In this document: positions 33,450 through 43,107 of the stretch, in pieces | How the letters are laid out: every line of letters starts with the position of its first letter | Numbering within the stretch: position 1 is the stretch's first letter | Source: Lederbergia citrea | GTDB lineage: Bacteria; Bacillota; Bacilli; Bacillales; Bacillaceae_C | Direction: 5' to 3' | DNA: 64,000 bases | Assembly: GCF_018343525.1 (NCBI RefSeq) | Contig: NZ_JAGYPH010000001.1 | Span: 1,369,778 to 1,433,777 of the forward strand | The notes under the pieces: generated by a model | Seen by the model: only the letters and a program-made list of their open reading frames with translations | The model's database searches: none | Told to the model about the DNA's origin: nothing | Position numbers and translations under genes: made by a program

Positions 33450-34424
33450 TTATAACCACACCTCAATATAGATTCCTAGTATTGAACAAAGTAGTCCCAC
33501 CGTCCAAAATGTAACAACAACTCTCCATTCTGACCAGCCAGAAAGTTCATAATGGTGATGAATTGGGCTCATTTTAAAGATTCGTTTTCCTGTAGTTTTA
33601 AATGATGCTACTTGTAATATCACCGATAATGTTTCTAGAACAAAAACGCCCCCAATGAGAAGGAGAATAATTTCAAACTTAGTCAAAATGGCAATGGCAG
33701 CAATTGCTCCTCCCAGTGCAAGCGATCCAGTATCACCCATAAACACTTTGGCAGGATAAGCGTTAAAAACAAGAAATCCGAGCACAGCACCAACGACTGC
33801 TACAGCAAAAACCGCGACATCATATTGTGCCTGGCTCCATGCCAAAATTGCAAATGCACCAAATGCAATCGCTGCTGTACCTGACAGCAATCCATCAAGT
33901 CCATCTGTTAAGTTAGCAGCATTTGAAAACCCAACTAGCCAGAAAATAATAAAGATTGCATATAGCCATCCAAGGTCTAACGAAAAATCGGTTAATGGTA
34001 TGGAAATTGCTGTTGAAAAACCGTTCAGTTTAAGAACGTAATAAAAAAGAATCGCTACAGCAATTTGCCCTATTAATTTTTGCTTAGAAGTCAAACCGAG
34101 ATTTCGCTTTAAAGCGATCTTAATAAAATCATCAAGGAAACCAATCAGGCCATAGCCTATTAACACAAGCAAAAGCATATATGTTTCTGCTCCCGGCTGC
34201 GAATATTTCCAAGTCATAACAATTGTTGTAATAATAACCGATAGAACAATTAATATGCCACCCATCGTAGGGGTGCCGGTTTTCTTTTGATGTGATTTAG
34301 GTCCTTCTTCACGGATGCTTTGCCCAAATTTCAACCTTCTTAAAAACGGGATTAAGATAGGAGAAAAAAGTACTGTTATTAAGAATGCCATAATAATTGC
34401 AAATAAGATTACACGTTCCATCAT
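33450..34424 (-). CDS. mraY: Phospho-N-acetylmuramoyl-pentapeptide transferase
   Basis: 324 aa polytopic enzyme that transfers phospho-MurNAc-pentapeptide to undecaprenyl phosphate to make lipid I. Signature segments: [31 protein letters not shown] and [12 protein letters not shown], plus [13 protein letters not shown] near the end. The first of two ATGs overlaps the stop of the preceding gene (ATGA). Confidence 0.96.
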   Translation of the reverse strand: MMERVILFAIIMAFLITVLFSPILIPFLRRLKFGQSIREEGPKSHQKKTGTPTMGGILIVLSVIITTIVMTWKYSQPGAETYMLLLVLIGYGLIGFLDDFIKIALKRNLGLTSKQKLIGQIAVAILFYYVLKLNGFSTAISIPLTDFSLDLGWLYAIFIIFWLVGFSNAANLTDGLDGLLSGTAAIAFGAFAILAWSQAQYDVAVFAVAVVGAVLGFLVFNAYPAKVFMGDTGSLALGGAIAAIAILTKFEIILLLIGGVFVLETLSVILQVASFKTTGKRIFKMSPIHHHYELSGWSEWRVVVTFWTVGLLCSILGIYIEVWL

Positions 34425-34855
34425 TTCTGTTTTCGCCCCTTCTTCGTTTCAGGCTGCATCCCGTCAAGCAGCATATGAATTTCATTATAAATTTTTTCAT
34501 TTTGTAAATCTTGCTTAGAAAGTATCATGTTTGTTAAGTCCTCACGTTTTTCCAAAGTTATTTTATTCGTATATTTACGAACCACTACCACCATCGCTTC
34601 AATGGAATCATGAGCGAAAAATACTGGGAAGTGATTCGGTGTATATGCTGGCAAGGAGATTTCTTTTGGCCAGATGGCCGCAATCGCACCATTGGCAATG
34701 GCAGCCCCAAGGTCTAAATCTGCGGCTGTACCAAAATACAAACCTTTTAATTGAGTTGAGGAGCTGTTTAATGCGATTGACCCAAAACTTATATGTTCCT
34801 CTTTTATTCCTCTTGTCTCTGGATATAATTTTAAAACATCTCGATAAGTGAGCAT
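34421..34855 (-). CDS. Orphan protein resembling the N-terminal domain of MurF/MurE
   Basis: 144 aa. I do not know a named family for it. Its body matches the pattern of the UDP-binding N-terminal domain of MurE and Mur[18 protein letters not shown] corresponds to the S-x-D-S-R-x-x-x-x-G-x-L-F-V region, [14 protein letters not shown] to the A-x-x-x-G-A-x-A-x-x region, and [13 protein letters not shown] to the P-V-x-V-x-D-x-x-x-A-L region. There is no P-loop (GTNGKT) or ligase domain, so it cannot be a ligase alone. The tail (about 95-144) is charged and ends in a KKGRKQK run. AAAGGAG lies about 9 nt before the ATG; it starts 3 nt after murE stops and overlaps mraY by 4 nt, so it is clearly part of the operon. 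It may bind UDP-MurNAc peptides or interact with MurE/MraY; function is unknown. Confidence 0.75.
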   Translation of the reverse strand: MLTYRDVLKLYPETRGIKEEHISFGSIALNSSSTQLKGLYFGTAADLDLGAAIANGAIAAIWPKEISLPAYTPNHFPVFFAHDSIEAMVVVVRKYTNKITLEKREDLTNMILSKQDLQNEKIYNEIHMLLDGMQPETKKGRKQK

Positions 34856-34858
34856 TTT

Positions 34859-36316
34859 TTATCGCTCCTTTATGGCCTCTAATGCAACAAGCCGATCATC
34901 AAAATCAAATACCTTGTCTCCGATGATTTGATATGTTTCATGTCCTTTTCCAGCAATTAAAACAACATCGCCACTTTTGGCGGATCCAACTGCCTTTTTG
35001 ATGGCTTCCGTTCGATCAGGAACGATTTGATAATTCATTCCTAACGCTCCTTTTTCCATGTCCTCCAAGATAGCAAGAGGATCTTCACTTCGCGGGTTAT
35101 CGGCTGTGAAAATTGGATCTGTAGCATATTTACAGGCGATTGCAGCCATTAATGGACGCTTCGATGGATCCCGATCCCCACCACAGCCTACAACAGCAAA
35201 AATACGTTTTTTTGCAAATTGACCAATTGTTTTTAATACATTTTCCAGACTGTCCGGTGTATGTGCGTAATCAACTATAACAGGAAAATCCTGCCCACCC
35301 ATAACTGGTTCAAAACGGCCGTCTACTCCTGCCGCACTTTCAAGTGAACGGATAATTGAATGCAGCGGAATATTTGAAACGTAGGCCGATGCGATAGCAG
35401 CCAGTGCATTATAAATATTGAATTTCCCCATTAATTTCAGCGTGATTTCCCTTTTCCCTTCAGGAGAGTGAAGAGTAAAAGAAGTGCCCCCACTTTTAAG
35501 AACAATATTGCTTGCAGTAAAATCAGCTTGTTGCTCGATACCATATGTGATGATATGCGCAGATGTAACGGTCATCATTTGATTTGAAGCCATATCATCT
35601 GCATTCAATACAGCAAATTTTGGTTTATTCTCAATATAGGAGTTGCCAAGCTTTGAAAATAGAAGGCTTTTTGCCTGTGCGTATTCCTCCATTGTGTGAT
35701 GATAATCAAGGTGATCTTGGGATAAATTAGTAAATACTGCAATATCATAATCACAGCCATTCACCCTTCCTTGAACAAGTGCGTGGGAAGAAACTTCCAT
35801 AATGGCTGTATCGATATTTTCATTTGTCATATCATTAAAAACCGACTGAAGTACAAGACTATCTGGTGTAGTGTTTTTCGTTTCAATTTCACGATTTCCT
35901 ATTTTCATATGAATCGTTCCGATCAGTCCCGTACTTTGGTTATGATCGCTGAATATCTTTTCAATTAAATGACTTGTCGTTGTTTTTCCGTTTGTTCCAG
36001 TGATGCCAATCAAGTGTAATTTCTGAGTCGGATGACCATAAAAGGCGTCAGCTAGTATCGCCATTGCGTGTTTTGTATCTTTTACTAGAATAACAGGAAC
36101 ATCCAAATCAAGCTCCCTCTCAGAAAGGATTGCGGTTGCACCATTACGGGCTGCATCTTTTGCAACCGTATGGCCATCGAAAACATATCCTTTGATACAT
36201 ATGAATAAGCTTCCTGGAAGCACTTGCCTATGATCATTTACGATGCTCTGAATTTCCGGGTTTTCTGGAGGTATTTGAATAAAGGGAATTGCTTGTAGAA
36301 GTGTATGTAATTTCAT
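34859..36316 (-). CDS. murE: UDP-MurNAc-tripeptide synthetase (meso-DAP-adding)
   Basis: 485 aa Mur ligase that adds the third amino acid. The UDP-binding N-domain, P-loop [16 protein letters not shown], central [15 protein letters not shown] and the substrate motif DNPRSEDP (about 405), which in this family indicates meso-diaminopimelate rather than lysine, are seen. The ATG at 36316 (MKLHTLLQ) has AAAGGA upstream; 16 codons further upstream are noncoding leader. Confidence 0.95.
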   Translation of the reverse strand: MKLHTLLQAIPFIQIPPENPEIQSIVNDHRQVLPGSLFICIKGYVFDGHTVAKDAARNGATAILSERELDLDVPVILVKDTKHAMAILADAFYGHPTQKLHLIGITGTNGKTTTSHLIEKIFSDHNQSTGLIGTIHMKIGNREIETKNTTPDSLVLQSVFNDMTNENIDTAIMEVSSHALVQGRVNGCDYDIAVFTNLSQDHLDYHHTMEEYAQAKSLLFSKLGNSYIENKPKFAVLNADDMASNQMMTVTSAHIITYGIEQQADFTASNIVLKSGGTSFTLHSPEGKREITLKLMGKFNIYNALAAIASAYVSNIPLHSIIRSLESAAGVDGRFEPVMGGQDFPVIVDYAHTPDSLENVLKTIGQFAKKRIFAVVGCGGDRDPSKRPLMAAIACKYATDPIFTADNPRSEDPLAILEDMEKGALGMNYQIVPDRTEAIKKAVGSAKSGDVVLIAGKGHETYQIIGDKVFDFDDRLVALEAIKER

Positions 36317-36446
36317 TTTTTCAGTCCTTTCTAACAGTGAAACTTTATCATATCTTAAAAGCATTCTAATCTATTCTACAAAATTATTGAAGATGAAGCT
36401 ATAAAAGTTTTTTTTACTTTTACATCATCTTCTAAACATACAAGGA

Positions 36447-36469
36447 GCGGACATGAAATTTCATGCCGC
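36447..36469. terminator. Hairpin between spoVD and murE
   Basis: GCGGACATGAAA and TTTCATGCCGC form an 11-bp stem with one bulge and hardly any loop. No clear T-run follows on the minus strand, so partial termination or mRNA processing is possible. Confidence 0.4.
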
Positions 36470-36477
36470 CCGCGGGA

Positions 36478-38391
36478 TTATTTCATATAGATTCGAATAA
36501 CAGAGCCAGCCTCCAGTTTCACTCCTGGTTTTGGTACTTGCTGGACGACCGTTGAGCCATCACCGCTTGTTTCAAGCCGCAAATCAAATAATTGCTGTTG
36601 AATTTCTTTTCTAGTCATTCCTTTTAAATCAGGGACTGTTATCATAACAGGATCGTTCCATTTCTTTTCTTTTTCTATTTGTTTTTTTCTCGGTTTAATT
36701 CCCATAGCCCTCAATGAATCTTCCATAATTTTACCAACAATTGGAGCGGCAACAGTACCTCCAAATTGAATCGTTCCTTTCGGATTGTCAACAGCTGTAT
36801 ACACGACAATTTGAGGATCATCCGCAGGAGCAAAGCCGATAAAGGAAACAATATGATTATTTTCTAAATATCGACCATCCTTTGCTTTTTGTGCTGTACC
36901 TGTTTTCCCTCCAACACGATAAGAATCAACAAATGCATTTCCACCTGTACCTTGAGCAACAACACTTTCAAGTGCATGGCGGATTTCTTTTGAAGTAGCT
37001 TCCGATATTACCCGCCGTTTTGCAACGGGGGTTTTCCTCATCGCTACTTCTCCAGTAACCGGATCAATCAATTCCTTGGCAATATAAGGCTGATACAATG
37101 TACCGCCATTTACAGCCGCTGCAACAGCCGCTACTTGCTGAATAGGAGTTACAGATACACCTTGCCCAAAAGCGGTTGTCGCTTGTTCCACAGGTCCTAC
37201 CCGGTCTAATTTAAATAAAATACCTGTACCTTCTCCAGCTAAATCAATCCCCGTTTTTTGTCCGAAACCAAAATCTCTAATATATTGAAATAACTTTTCC
37301 TTCCCTAACCTGTCTCCAAGCTCAACGAAGCCAGGGTTACAAGAATTCTCAACTACTTCAAGAAATGATTGACTTCCATGGCCGCCGCGCTTCCAGCACT
37401 TTAAAGTGGCTCCTCCAACCCTTGAATAACCGGGATCAAAAAAATGGTCATGCTCTAGGTCAACTTTCCCTTCTTCAAGAGCTGCTGCCAATGTAATAAT
37501 TTTAAATGTTGATCCAGGCTCATATGTACTCCAGATCGGTAAATTTCTATTATAAACCTCCTGTGGTACTTCACGAAAATCTGCTGGATCAAATGATGGT
37601 CTACTTGACATCGCCAAGATTTCACCATTGTTTGGATTCATAGCAATAGAAATAATCCCATCCGGATTGTATAACGCTTCTGCATTATCCAATTCCCGTT
37701 CAACGATGGATTGAATTCTAGTGTCGGTGGTTAGTTTTAAATTATATCCATCAACAGGTGCTTCAAAGTCGTCGGACATATCAGGCATTCTTTTCCCTTT
37801 TGCGTCTGAAAAAAATTGAACAGATCCCTTGCTGCCGCTTAATTCTTTATCATAATAAAGCTCAAGTCCCATTAGTCCTTGATTGTCTATACCCGTAAAT
37901 CCAAGAACATGTGATAAATAACGACCAAATGGATAATAGCGTTTTGAATCTTCTGCAATATAAACACCTTTTAAATTAAGTGCACGAACTTCCCGCGCCT
38001 TTTCATATGAAATTTTCCTTCCTTCTGGGATTCTTTCGATCGACGAGTTTTTCATCATTTGTTTATATAATTTTTCTTTAGAAGCATTCAGAACAGCGGC
38101 AAGCTTTTCAGCTGCTTCAGCAGGTTGCTCTAATTGGCGGGGAACAACGTAAACCGTTGGCGCACTTTGATTGGTGGCAATCGGCACATCATTCCTATCT
38201 ACAATTTTTCCGCGTTCAGGCTCAAATGGAATATTTCGACTCCACGAATCCCTTGCTCGCTCAGTCAAAACATCGCTCATTGCGAACTGTACGTAACCTA
38301 GTCTAATGTCGATAATTAAAAAAACAAGCAATCCACCTATTAAAATATATGACAGTCTTTTCCGAACAGTTACAGTTGAGACTCGCTTCAA
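36478..38391 (-). CDS. spoVD: SpoVD, sporulation-specific penicillin-binding protein
   Basis: 637 aa class B PBP. An N-terminal membrane helix (LSYILIGGLLVFLIID) is followed by a dimerisation domain, then a transpeptidase domain with STFK (EPGSTFKIITLA), SCN (VENSCNPGF) and KTGT (VGGKTGTAQKA), and one C-terminal PASTA domain (about 577-637). It is the transpeptidase partner of SpoVE in cortex synthesis. The start TTG at 38391 has AGGAGG 8 nt upstream and gives (M)KRVSTVTVRKRL, matching the family; the longer frame upstream is unlikely. Confidence 0.95.
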   Translation of the reverse strand: MKRVSTVTVRKRLSYILIGGLLVFLIIDIRLGYVQFAMSDVLTERARDSWSRNIPFEPERGKIVDRNDVPIATNQSAPTVYVVPRQLEQPAEAAEKLAAVLNASKEKLYKQMMKNSSIERIPEGRKISYEKAREVRALNLKGVYIAEDSKRYYPFGRYLSHVLGFTGIDNQGLMGLELYYDKELSGSKGSVQFFSDAKGKRMPDMSDDFEAPVDGYNLKLTTDTRIQSIVERELDNAEALYNPDGIISIAMNPNNGEILAMSSRPSFDPADFREVPQEVYNRNLPIWSTYEPGSTFKIITLAAALEEGKVDLEHDHFFDPGYSRVGGATLKCWKRGGHGSQSFLEVVENSCNPGFVELGDRLGKEKLFQYIRDFGFGQKTGIDLAGEGTGILFKLDRVGPVEQATTAFGQGVSVTPIQQVAAVAAAVNGGTLYQPYIAKELIDPVTGEVAMRKTPVAKRRVISEATSKEIRHALESVVAQGTGGNAFVDSYRVGGKTGTAQKAKDGRYLENNHIVSFIGFAPADDPQIVVYTAVDNPKGTIQFGGTVAAPIVGKIMEDSLRAMGIKPRKKQIEKEKKWNDPVMITVPDLKGMTRKEIQQQLFDLRLETSGDGSTVVQQVPKPGVKLEAGSVIRIYMK

Positions 38392-38471
38392 AAAAAGGAC
38401 CTCCTCTTTATCAGGCTCGTTCAACTATATGCCTTGTCCCCCTAGAGTAGAACGTCATACAAACAAACAGC

Positions 38472-38494
38472 GGCTGACACTGTTAGTGCCAGCC
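38472..38494. terminator. Hairpin between pbpB and spoVD
   Basis: GGCTGGCACT-AAC-AGTGTCAGCC (minus strand) is a strong stem with a GT wobble. It is followed by GCTGTTTGTTTG, a weak T-rich tract, so it could attenuate readthrough from pbpB into spoVD. Confidence 0.55.
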
Positions 38495-38505
38495 ACTGAC
38501 TAATA

Positions 38506-40713
38506 TTAATCTCTTGGACTATCTTCCTTTTCCGCTGTATTATTCATTTTTTCTCTTTCCAGTTTTTGCTGAGGAGTTTCAAAGTTAACCACAAGGTGAT
38601 CACCCTCTGCAATCGGTGAGTTAGGCTTTAAATTCTGTTTAAACGCGAAGCCATTTCCAACTATATTTACCTTAAGTCCAGCCAATTGTGCCGCCTTTAA
38701 AACATCCCGTTTGGACCACCCACTCATATCAGGAATAGTAAGCTCTCCATCAGTCCTTATGATGATTTTTTCACCTTCTATCATGGTGACACCATCTAGC
38801 GGTGACTGGCCGGTAATTTTATTTCCTTTACCGATAATTACTGGTTTTAAACCACTCTTTTTTAAAATTTTCATCGTCTCATTTATTTTCAGTTTAGAAA
38901 AATCAGGAAGGGTTGTAATTTTTGCTTCCGGAATGTCTTCAGGTTCGATATTTAAGTATTGGAGACTGTTTTTCATCACTGTGTTATAAATCTTCGAAAC
39001 GGGTACACTGCCGCTTTCATTCTCAGCGAGGTTTGGCTGTTCAACCGAAACAAACATGACCAGTTTTGTATTTTCAACTGGTGCTAACCCAAGGAAGGAA
39101 AAGATGAAGTTATTTCGTCCTTCTAAATAACCTCCCGATGGATTAGGGATTTGCGCTGTCCCCGTTTTACCTGCAGATTTATAGCCATCAAGCTGATAAA
39201 TTTCTCCCGTCCCATGTTCAGAAGTAAGTACAGTTTCTAATATTTCCCTTACTTCCTTAGCTGTTTCTTTACTAATCGGTCTACCAGCTATTTCGGGTTT
39301 CGTTTCTAGGACTGTATCTTCATCAGAATTAAGAATTTTGTCCACAACATATGGCTTCATCATTTGTCCATCGCCTGCAATAGCAGTCATTGCCTGAACC
39401 ATTTGCATGGCTGTTACTGTAGTCCCTTGTCCAAACACACTTGTTACTTTTTCAATTGGCCAATCGTATAGGATTTTCCCAGGAACTTCATTTGGAAGAG
39501 CAATACCGGTCTCTGTGCCAAATTTAAATTCATCCATATATTTGCGCCAAGTATCTGTGCCCATTTTTTCCAGCAAATAGGCAAAGCCTACATTCGAGGA
39601 ACGTTGCACTCCCTCAAGATAAGTAATCGGGCCCCAGCCGACTCCTTGGTTATGATCCTTGATAGGTTTACTTTTATTGTTAATAACGTAGGTGCCCGAA
39701 GGAAATTTTTCCTTTGGATTAAAAACTTTTTCTTCAATGGCTGCCGCCAACGAAAAAACTTTCATTGTCGAACCAGGTTCAAAGGACGTTTCAATTATTT
39801 CATTATGCCAAGATTGATCAATACCCACTCTTGTCGTCGGATGATATGTTGGTCGCTGACCCATTGCAAGGATTCTTCCTGTCTTTGGATCTGCCACGAC
39901 AGCCATGATTCTCTTTGGTTTATATTCCTCATCTACTTTATTCATCGCATCCTCTAGAAACGTTTGGATTTTTTTATCGATGGTTAAATAAATGTCATGG
40001 CCATTTTTGGGCTTTTTAATTTGTTTTTCTGAATTTGGTAAAATATAGTTCCATTTATCGCCATCGTATTTGATCGACCCATCTGCCCCTTTTAACAACT
40101 TGTTGTAGCTTTTTTCTAATCCCGTTTTACCGATAATTTCCGATGTATTCCCTTTTGTTTCTTCTTTTTGTGCATATCCAATTAGATGCGAAGCAAAAAT
40201 ACCATTTGGATAGAATCGTTTGGAGTCTTTTATGAAGGTTATGCCCGGTAATTTCAATTGTTCAATCTTCTTTTTTACATTATGGGACAAATCCCTCCCA
40301 GCTTGGCCAAATTCCACCTGTTTCCTACCTTCTTTTGTGAGCAGTGAAAGGATGTCTTGTTCACTCATATCAATTTGCTTCGCAAGCTGAGAGGCAGTTT
40401 CTTCTGGATCAACAACATGATTCGGGTGGCTCTCATCTATCGTCAACTTTTCATCAAGGACAGCAACTAATGTATAAGAAGCAGAGTCTTCTGCAATGAC
40501 TTCTCCTTTTTGATCATATATCGTTCCCCGCTTTGCCTTGATGACATCTTGACGTAAGTACATTTGTGCAGCTTTAGCCGCCAGCACTCTGCCTTCTGCT
40601 TCTCCCGTATACTGAATGGTGATGAATCTTATGACCAATACAAAAAAGAGCAGGCTGAATATAATAAATAAACCAGCCGCTCCTATGTTTCTATTCGTTT
40701 GATTTCCACTCAT
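38506..40713 (-). CDS. pbpB: Penicillin-binding protein 2B, division transpeptidase
   Basis: 735 aa class B PBP essential for septation. Membrane anchor (about 10-30), pedestal domain, transpeptidase with STMK (EPGSTMKVFSLA), SSN (RSSNVGFAYL) and KSAGKTGTAQ, then two PASTA repeats (about 600-665 and 665-720; TTLPDFSKLKINE, LTIPDMSGWSKRD). It overlaps ftsL by 4 nt, and the two proteins interact in the divisome. Confidence 0.95.
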   Translation of the reverse strand: MSGNQTNRNIGAAGLFIIFSLLFFVLVIRFITIQYTGEAEGRVLAAKAAQMYLRQDVIKAKRGTIYDQKGEVIAEDSASYTLVAVLDEKLTIDESHPNHVVDPEETASQLAKQIDMSEQDILSLLTKEGRKQVEFGQAGRDLSHNVKKKIEQLKLPGITFIKDSKRFYPNGIFASHLIGYAQKEETKGNTSEIIGKTGLEKSYNKLLKGADGSIKYDGDKWNYILPNSEKQIKKPKNGHDIYLTIDKKIQTFLEDAMNKVDEEYKPKRIMAVVADPKTGRILAMGQRPTYHPTTRVGIDQSWHNEIIETSFEPGSTMKVFSLAAAIEEKVFNPKEKFPSGTYVINNKSKPIKDHNQGVGWGPITYLEGVQRSSNVGFAYLLEKMGTDTWRKYMDEFKFGTETGIALPNEVPGKILYDWPIEKVTSVFGQGTTVTAMQMVQAMTAIAGDGQMMKPYVVDKILNSDEDTVLETKPEIAGRPISKETAKEVREILETVLTSEHGTGEIYQLDGYKSAGKTGTAQIPNPSGGYLEGRNNFIFSFLGLAPVENTKLVMFVSVEQPNLAENESGSVPVSKIYNTVMKNSLQYLNIEPEDIPEAKITTLPDFSKLKINETMKILKKSGLKPVIIGKGNKITGQSPLDGVTMIEGEKIIIRTDGELTIPDMSGWSKRDVLKAAQLAGLKVNIVGNGFAFKQNLKPNSPIAEGDHLVVNFETPQQKLEREKMNNTAEKEDSPRD

Positions 40714-41072
40714 TTTTTCTCAACTACCCTGACATTATTTTCATCTAAATTCAGGCCAAGTTCTTTGGCTTTATTCCAGACGCGTTCGTACCTGCTCAAA
40801 TCACTAACTTGGATCTCTAAATCACCATTCACTTTTTGTTGCTCTTGTATGGCGGTTTTCACGTCCTCAATATCTTTATTCACTTCATATATAGCGGCCT
40901 GGGCCGAAATGATTTGAATGGCCATCACAGCAACAAAAGCAATAAGCAACATGCCAATAAACTTTTCACCAGGAGTGATTTTTGAATGGCGCCTGATTGT
41001 TTTCACTTGTACTTCTGTTTGTTTTACTGGTTCATTATAGTGCTGCTGATGTTTACGAGCTAAATTACTCAA
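40710..41072 (-). CDS. ftsL: Cell division protein FtsL
   Basis: 120 aa bitopic protein: cytoplasmic N-terminus (1-38), one membrane helix (FIGMLLIAFVAVMAIQIISA in parts), and an extracellular leucine-zipper-like coiled coil (about 62-105). It forms a trimer with DivIB and DivIC. The start is TTG at 41072 with GGGGGAG about 6 nt upstream. It is 29 nt downstream of rsmH. Confidence 0.92.
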   Translation of the reverse strand: MSNLARKHQQHYNEPVKQTEVQVKTIRRHSKITPGEKFIGMLLIAFVAVMAIQIISAQAAIYEVNKDIEDVKTAIQEQQKVNGDLEIQVSDLSRYERVWNKAKELGLNLDENNVRVVEKK

Positions 41073-41101
41073 AAACTTCTCCCCCTGTTCGTGCTATTTT
41101 T

Positions 41102-42034
41102 TTATATTTTCTCAGCGATTCTTAATTTAGCAGATCTCGATCGATTATTGAATTCCAGCTCTTCTTCTGAAGGTATAATCGGCTTTCTGTTAACTAGTTT
41201 TATGATTGGTTCATATCCCTCAGGAATAATCGGCATCCCCGGAGGTAATGGTGGTCCTTCGCTCGCTTCTTTAAATACACTTTTGCAAATTCTATCTTCC
41301 AGTGAATGAAAGGTAATAACACTAATTCGACCGCCGGCATTCAGTAAGTCAATCGCTTGATTTAACGAGTTTTCAAATGCACCTAGCTCGTCATTTACTG
41401 CAATCCGGATCGCCTGAAATATTCGCTTTGCAGGATGGCCGCCTTTTCTTCTGGCAGGCGCAGGAATTCCCTCTTTAATTAGTTCTACAAGTTCACCTGT
41501 CGTTTGTATTGGCGCTTTTTCCCGGGCAGCTTCAATTTTTCTGGCGATTTGTTTTGAAAACTTTTCTTCGCCGAATCTGAAAAAAATCCGTACAAGATCT
41601 TCATATGCCCAAAAGTTCACTACATCATAGGCTGATATTTCTCCTTGCAGATCCATTCTCATATCAAGTGGAGCATCGTGGTGATAGCTAAAACCCCGTT
41701 CTGGTGTATCCAGCTGTGGCGATGAAACCCCTAAATCGTATAAAATTCCATCTACCTTATGTATATCAAGGCTGTTTATTTTTTCTTGTATATGTTTGAA
41801 GTTACTTTTAATAAATGTAAGTTTGTTTTCATATTGCGAAAGCTTTTCACGCGCATGTGCAATCGCCGTCTCATCTTGGTCAAAGGCAATTAATCTGCCG
41901 CCATCGGATAGCTGTGAAAGGATTTTTTCAGAATGGCCTCCTCCCCCCAGAGTACAATCCACATAGATTCCATCAGGGCGAATATTTAACCCATCGACAG
42001 TTTCCTCTAATAACACGGTTGTATGTTTAAACAT
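41102..42034 (-). CDS. rsmH: 16S rRNA m4C1402 methyltransferase
   Basis: 310 aa SAM-dependent enzyme (MraW) that methylates N4 of C1402 in 16S rRNA. The motif [16 protein letters not shown] (SAM site), [15 protein letters not shown] and the C-terminal [16 protein letters not shown] are visible. The ATG at 42034 ([11 protein letters not shown]) has AAAGGTG about 9 nt upstream; six extra codons upstream are improbable. Follows mraZ. Confidence 0.95.
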   Translation of the reverse strand: MFKHTTVLLEETVDGLNIRPDGIYVDCTLGGGGHSEKILSQLSDGGRLIAFDQDETAIAHAREKLSQYENKLTFIKSNFKHIQEKINSLDIHKVDGILYDLGVSSPQLDTPERGFSYHHDAPLDMRMDLQGEISAYDVVNFWAYEDLVRIFFRFGEEKFSKQIARKIEAAREKAPIQTTGELVELIKEGIPAPARRKGGHPAKRIFQAIRIAVNDELGAFENSLNQAIDLLNAGGRISVITFHSLEDRICKSVFKEASEGPPLPPGMPIIPEGYEPIIKLVNRKPIIPSEEELEFNNRSRSAKLRIAEKI

Positions 42035-42088
42035 CGGCCAACACCTTTCCATTTCCCAACAATCATGATGAAATACCGCCTTATTTGC

Positions 42089-42520
42089 CTAAATATCAAA
42101 GTCAATCATATTCTCTGCAATTTCAGCAAATGACTCTTCTGACTCTGCAAAATAGTCTTCCCATAAATCCTTGCTCCAAATCTCAATTCGACTCGATACC
42201 CCTAAAATGACACATTCTTTCGTGAGTTTCGCATATCCGAGAAGTGGTGATGGTAAATTGATTCTTCCTTGCTTATCAAGTTCACATTCTACAGCTCCGG
42301 AGAAAAAAAATCTCGTAAAGGCGCGTGCATCCTTTTTAGTCATTGGGAGAGCTTTTAATTTTTCTTCTAATTGGCGCCATTCATCAAGAGGATAACCGAA
42401 TAAGCATTGATCTAGACCACGGGTTATTACAAACGTCTCGCCGAGATGTTCCCGAAATTTTGCCGGTACGATCAAACGACCCTTGGCATCAATGTTATGT
42501 TGGTATTCTCCCATGAACAT
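42089..42520 (-). CDS. mraZ: Transcriptional regulator MraZ
   Basis: 143 aa with two SpoVT-AbrB-like (MraZ) domains, seen as [20 protein letters not shown] and [19 protein letters not shown]. MraZ binds repeats in its own promoter and represses the dcw operon. It is the first gene of the cluster, with two matching G-rich repeats just upstream. Confidence 0.95.
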   Translation of the reverse strand: MFMGEYQHNIDAKGRLIVPAKFREHLGETFVITRGLDQCLFGYPLDEWRQLEEKLKALPMTKKDARAFTRFFFSGAVECELDKQGRINLPSPLLGYAKLTKECVILGVSSRIEIWSKDLWEDYFAESEESFAEIAENMIDFDI

Positions 42521-42525
42521 AGGCT

Positions 42526-42570
42526 ATGCCCCCACTTTCTATGATTACTTTACCACATCCCCCCACCTTT
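42526..42570 (-). promoter_or_regulatory. Putative MraZ operator repeats in the mraZ promoter
   Basis: On the minus strand AAAGGTGGGGGGAT (42557-42570) and AAAGTGGGGGCAT (42526-42538) form a direct repeat spaced about three helical turns apart, around a TGnTAAAGT-like extended -10. MraZ sites in other bacteria are repeated AAAGTG/TGGG motifs, so autoregulation is likely. Confidence 0.55.
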
Positions 42571-42606
42571 CACCACTATTTTTCCGTCTTTTTATAAAAA
42601 TGTAAT

Positions 42607-42637
42607 ATAAAAAAGCCTTCCCAAGAGGAAAGGCTTC
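42607..42637 (-). terminator. Terminator upstream of mraZ
   Basis: GAAGCCTTTCC-TCTT-GGGAAGGCTTTTTT on the minus strand. It separates the bshC side from the dcw cluster. Confidence 0.85.
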
Positions 42638-42680
42638 AAACTGTAGACAAACGCTAAATATAACGAGTTTTCTACAGTCT

Positions 42681-43010
42681 TATTATATTGGATTAGATCA
42701 GGTTTTCCGAAGCTTACCGCTCGCTTTCCGCGAGGCGAGCGGACGCTTCTCCAAACCAATAAAGTACTAAATTTTACGTTTTTATCTACTCATTCTTTTT
42801 ATATTGGAAAGTAAGACTAACCTTAAGGTGATGGAAAATGATGACCAGAAACCAAATTGGCTTATCGTGGTTTTTAGGTTTCGGTTTCCTCAGAAGCCAT
42901 ATGCGGGAAAAGCGCGTCCAGGTTAGATCTCGCAGGAGCGAAGCGACGAGGAAGCTCACCGACCGCCCGCGGAAAGCGTCCGCCTGGAGTGGAAATCAAC
43001 AGTATTTCAT
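42681..43010. mobile_element. Decayed IS1182-family element with GC-rich blocks
   Basis: The stretch 42681-42865, read in reverse, matches 62538-62790 nearly base for base apart from a deletion in the GC-rich part: the shared order is a tnp start region (ATGATGACnAGAAACCAAA), an AT-rich spacer, TTTGGAGAAGCGTCCGCTCG, and the end GAAAACCTGATC. On the plus strand an MTRNQ start at 42841 is fused to WFLGFGF, which corresponds to the AYRWFLGFGF part of IS1182 transposases, so about 80 codons are missing. GC-rich blocks lie at about 42702-42757 (reverse) and 42895-43001 (forward). Confidence 0.65.
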
Positions 43011-43064
43011 AAGACCCTTACATTACGAGGACTTTTTTAGTGCCCTTCAAAGCGCCGAGGGGCT

Positions 43065-43093
43065 CCAAAAAGTCATTTACTCAGACTTTTTGG
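43065..43093 (-). terminator. Terminator after bshC
   Basis: CCAAAAAGTC, a 9-nt loop and GACTTTTTGG, 15 nt after the bshC stop. The T-run is part of the stem. Confidence 0.6.
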
Positions 43094-43107
43094 ACATCCC
43101 CTTTCAC

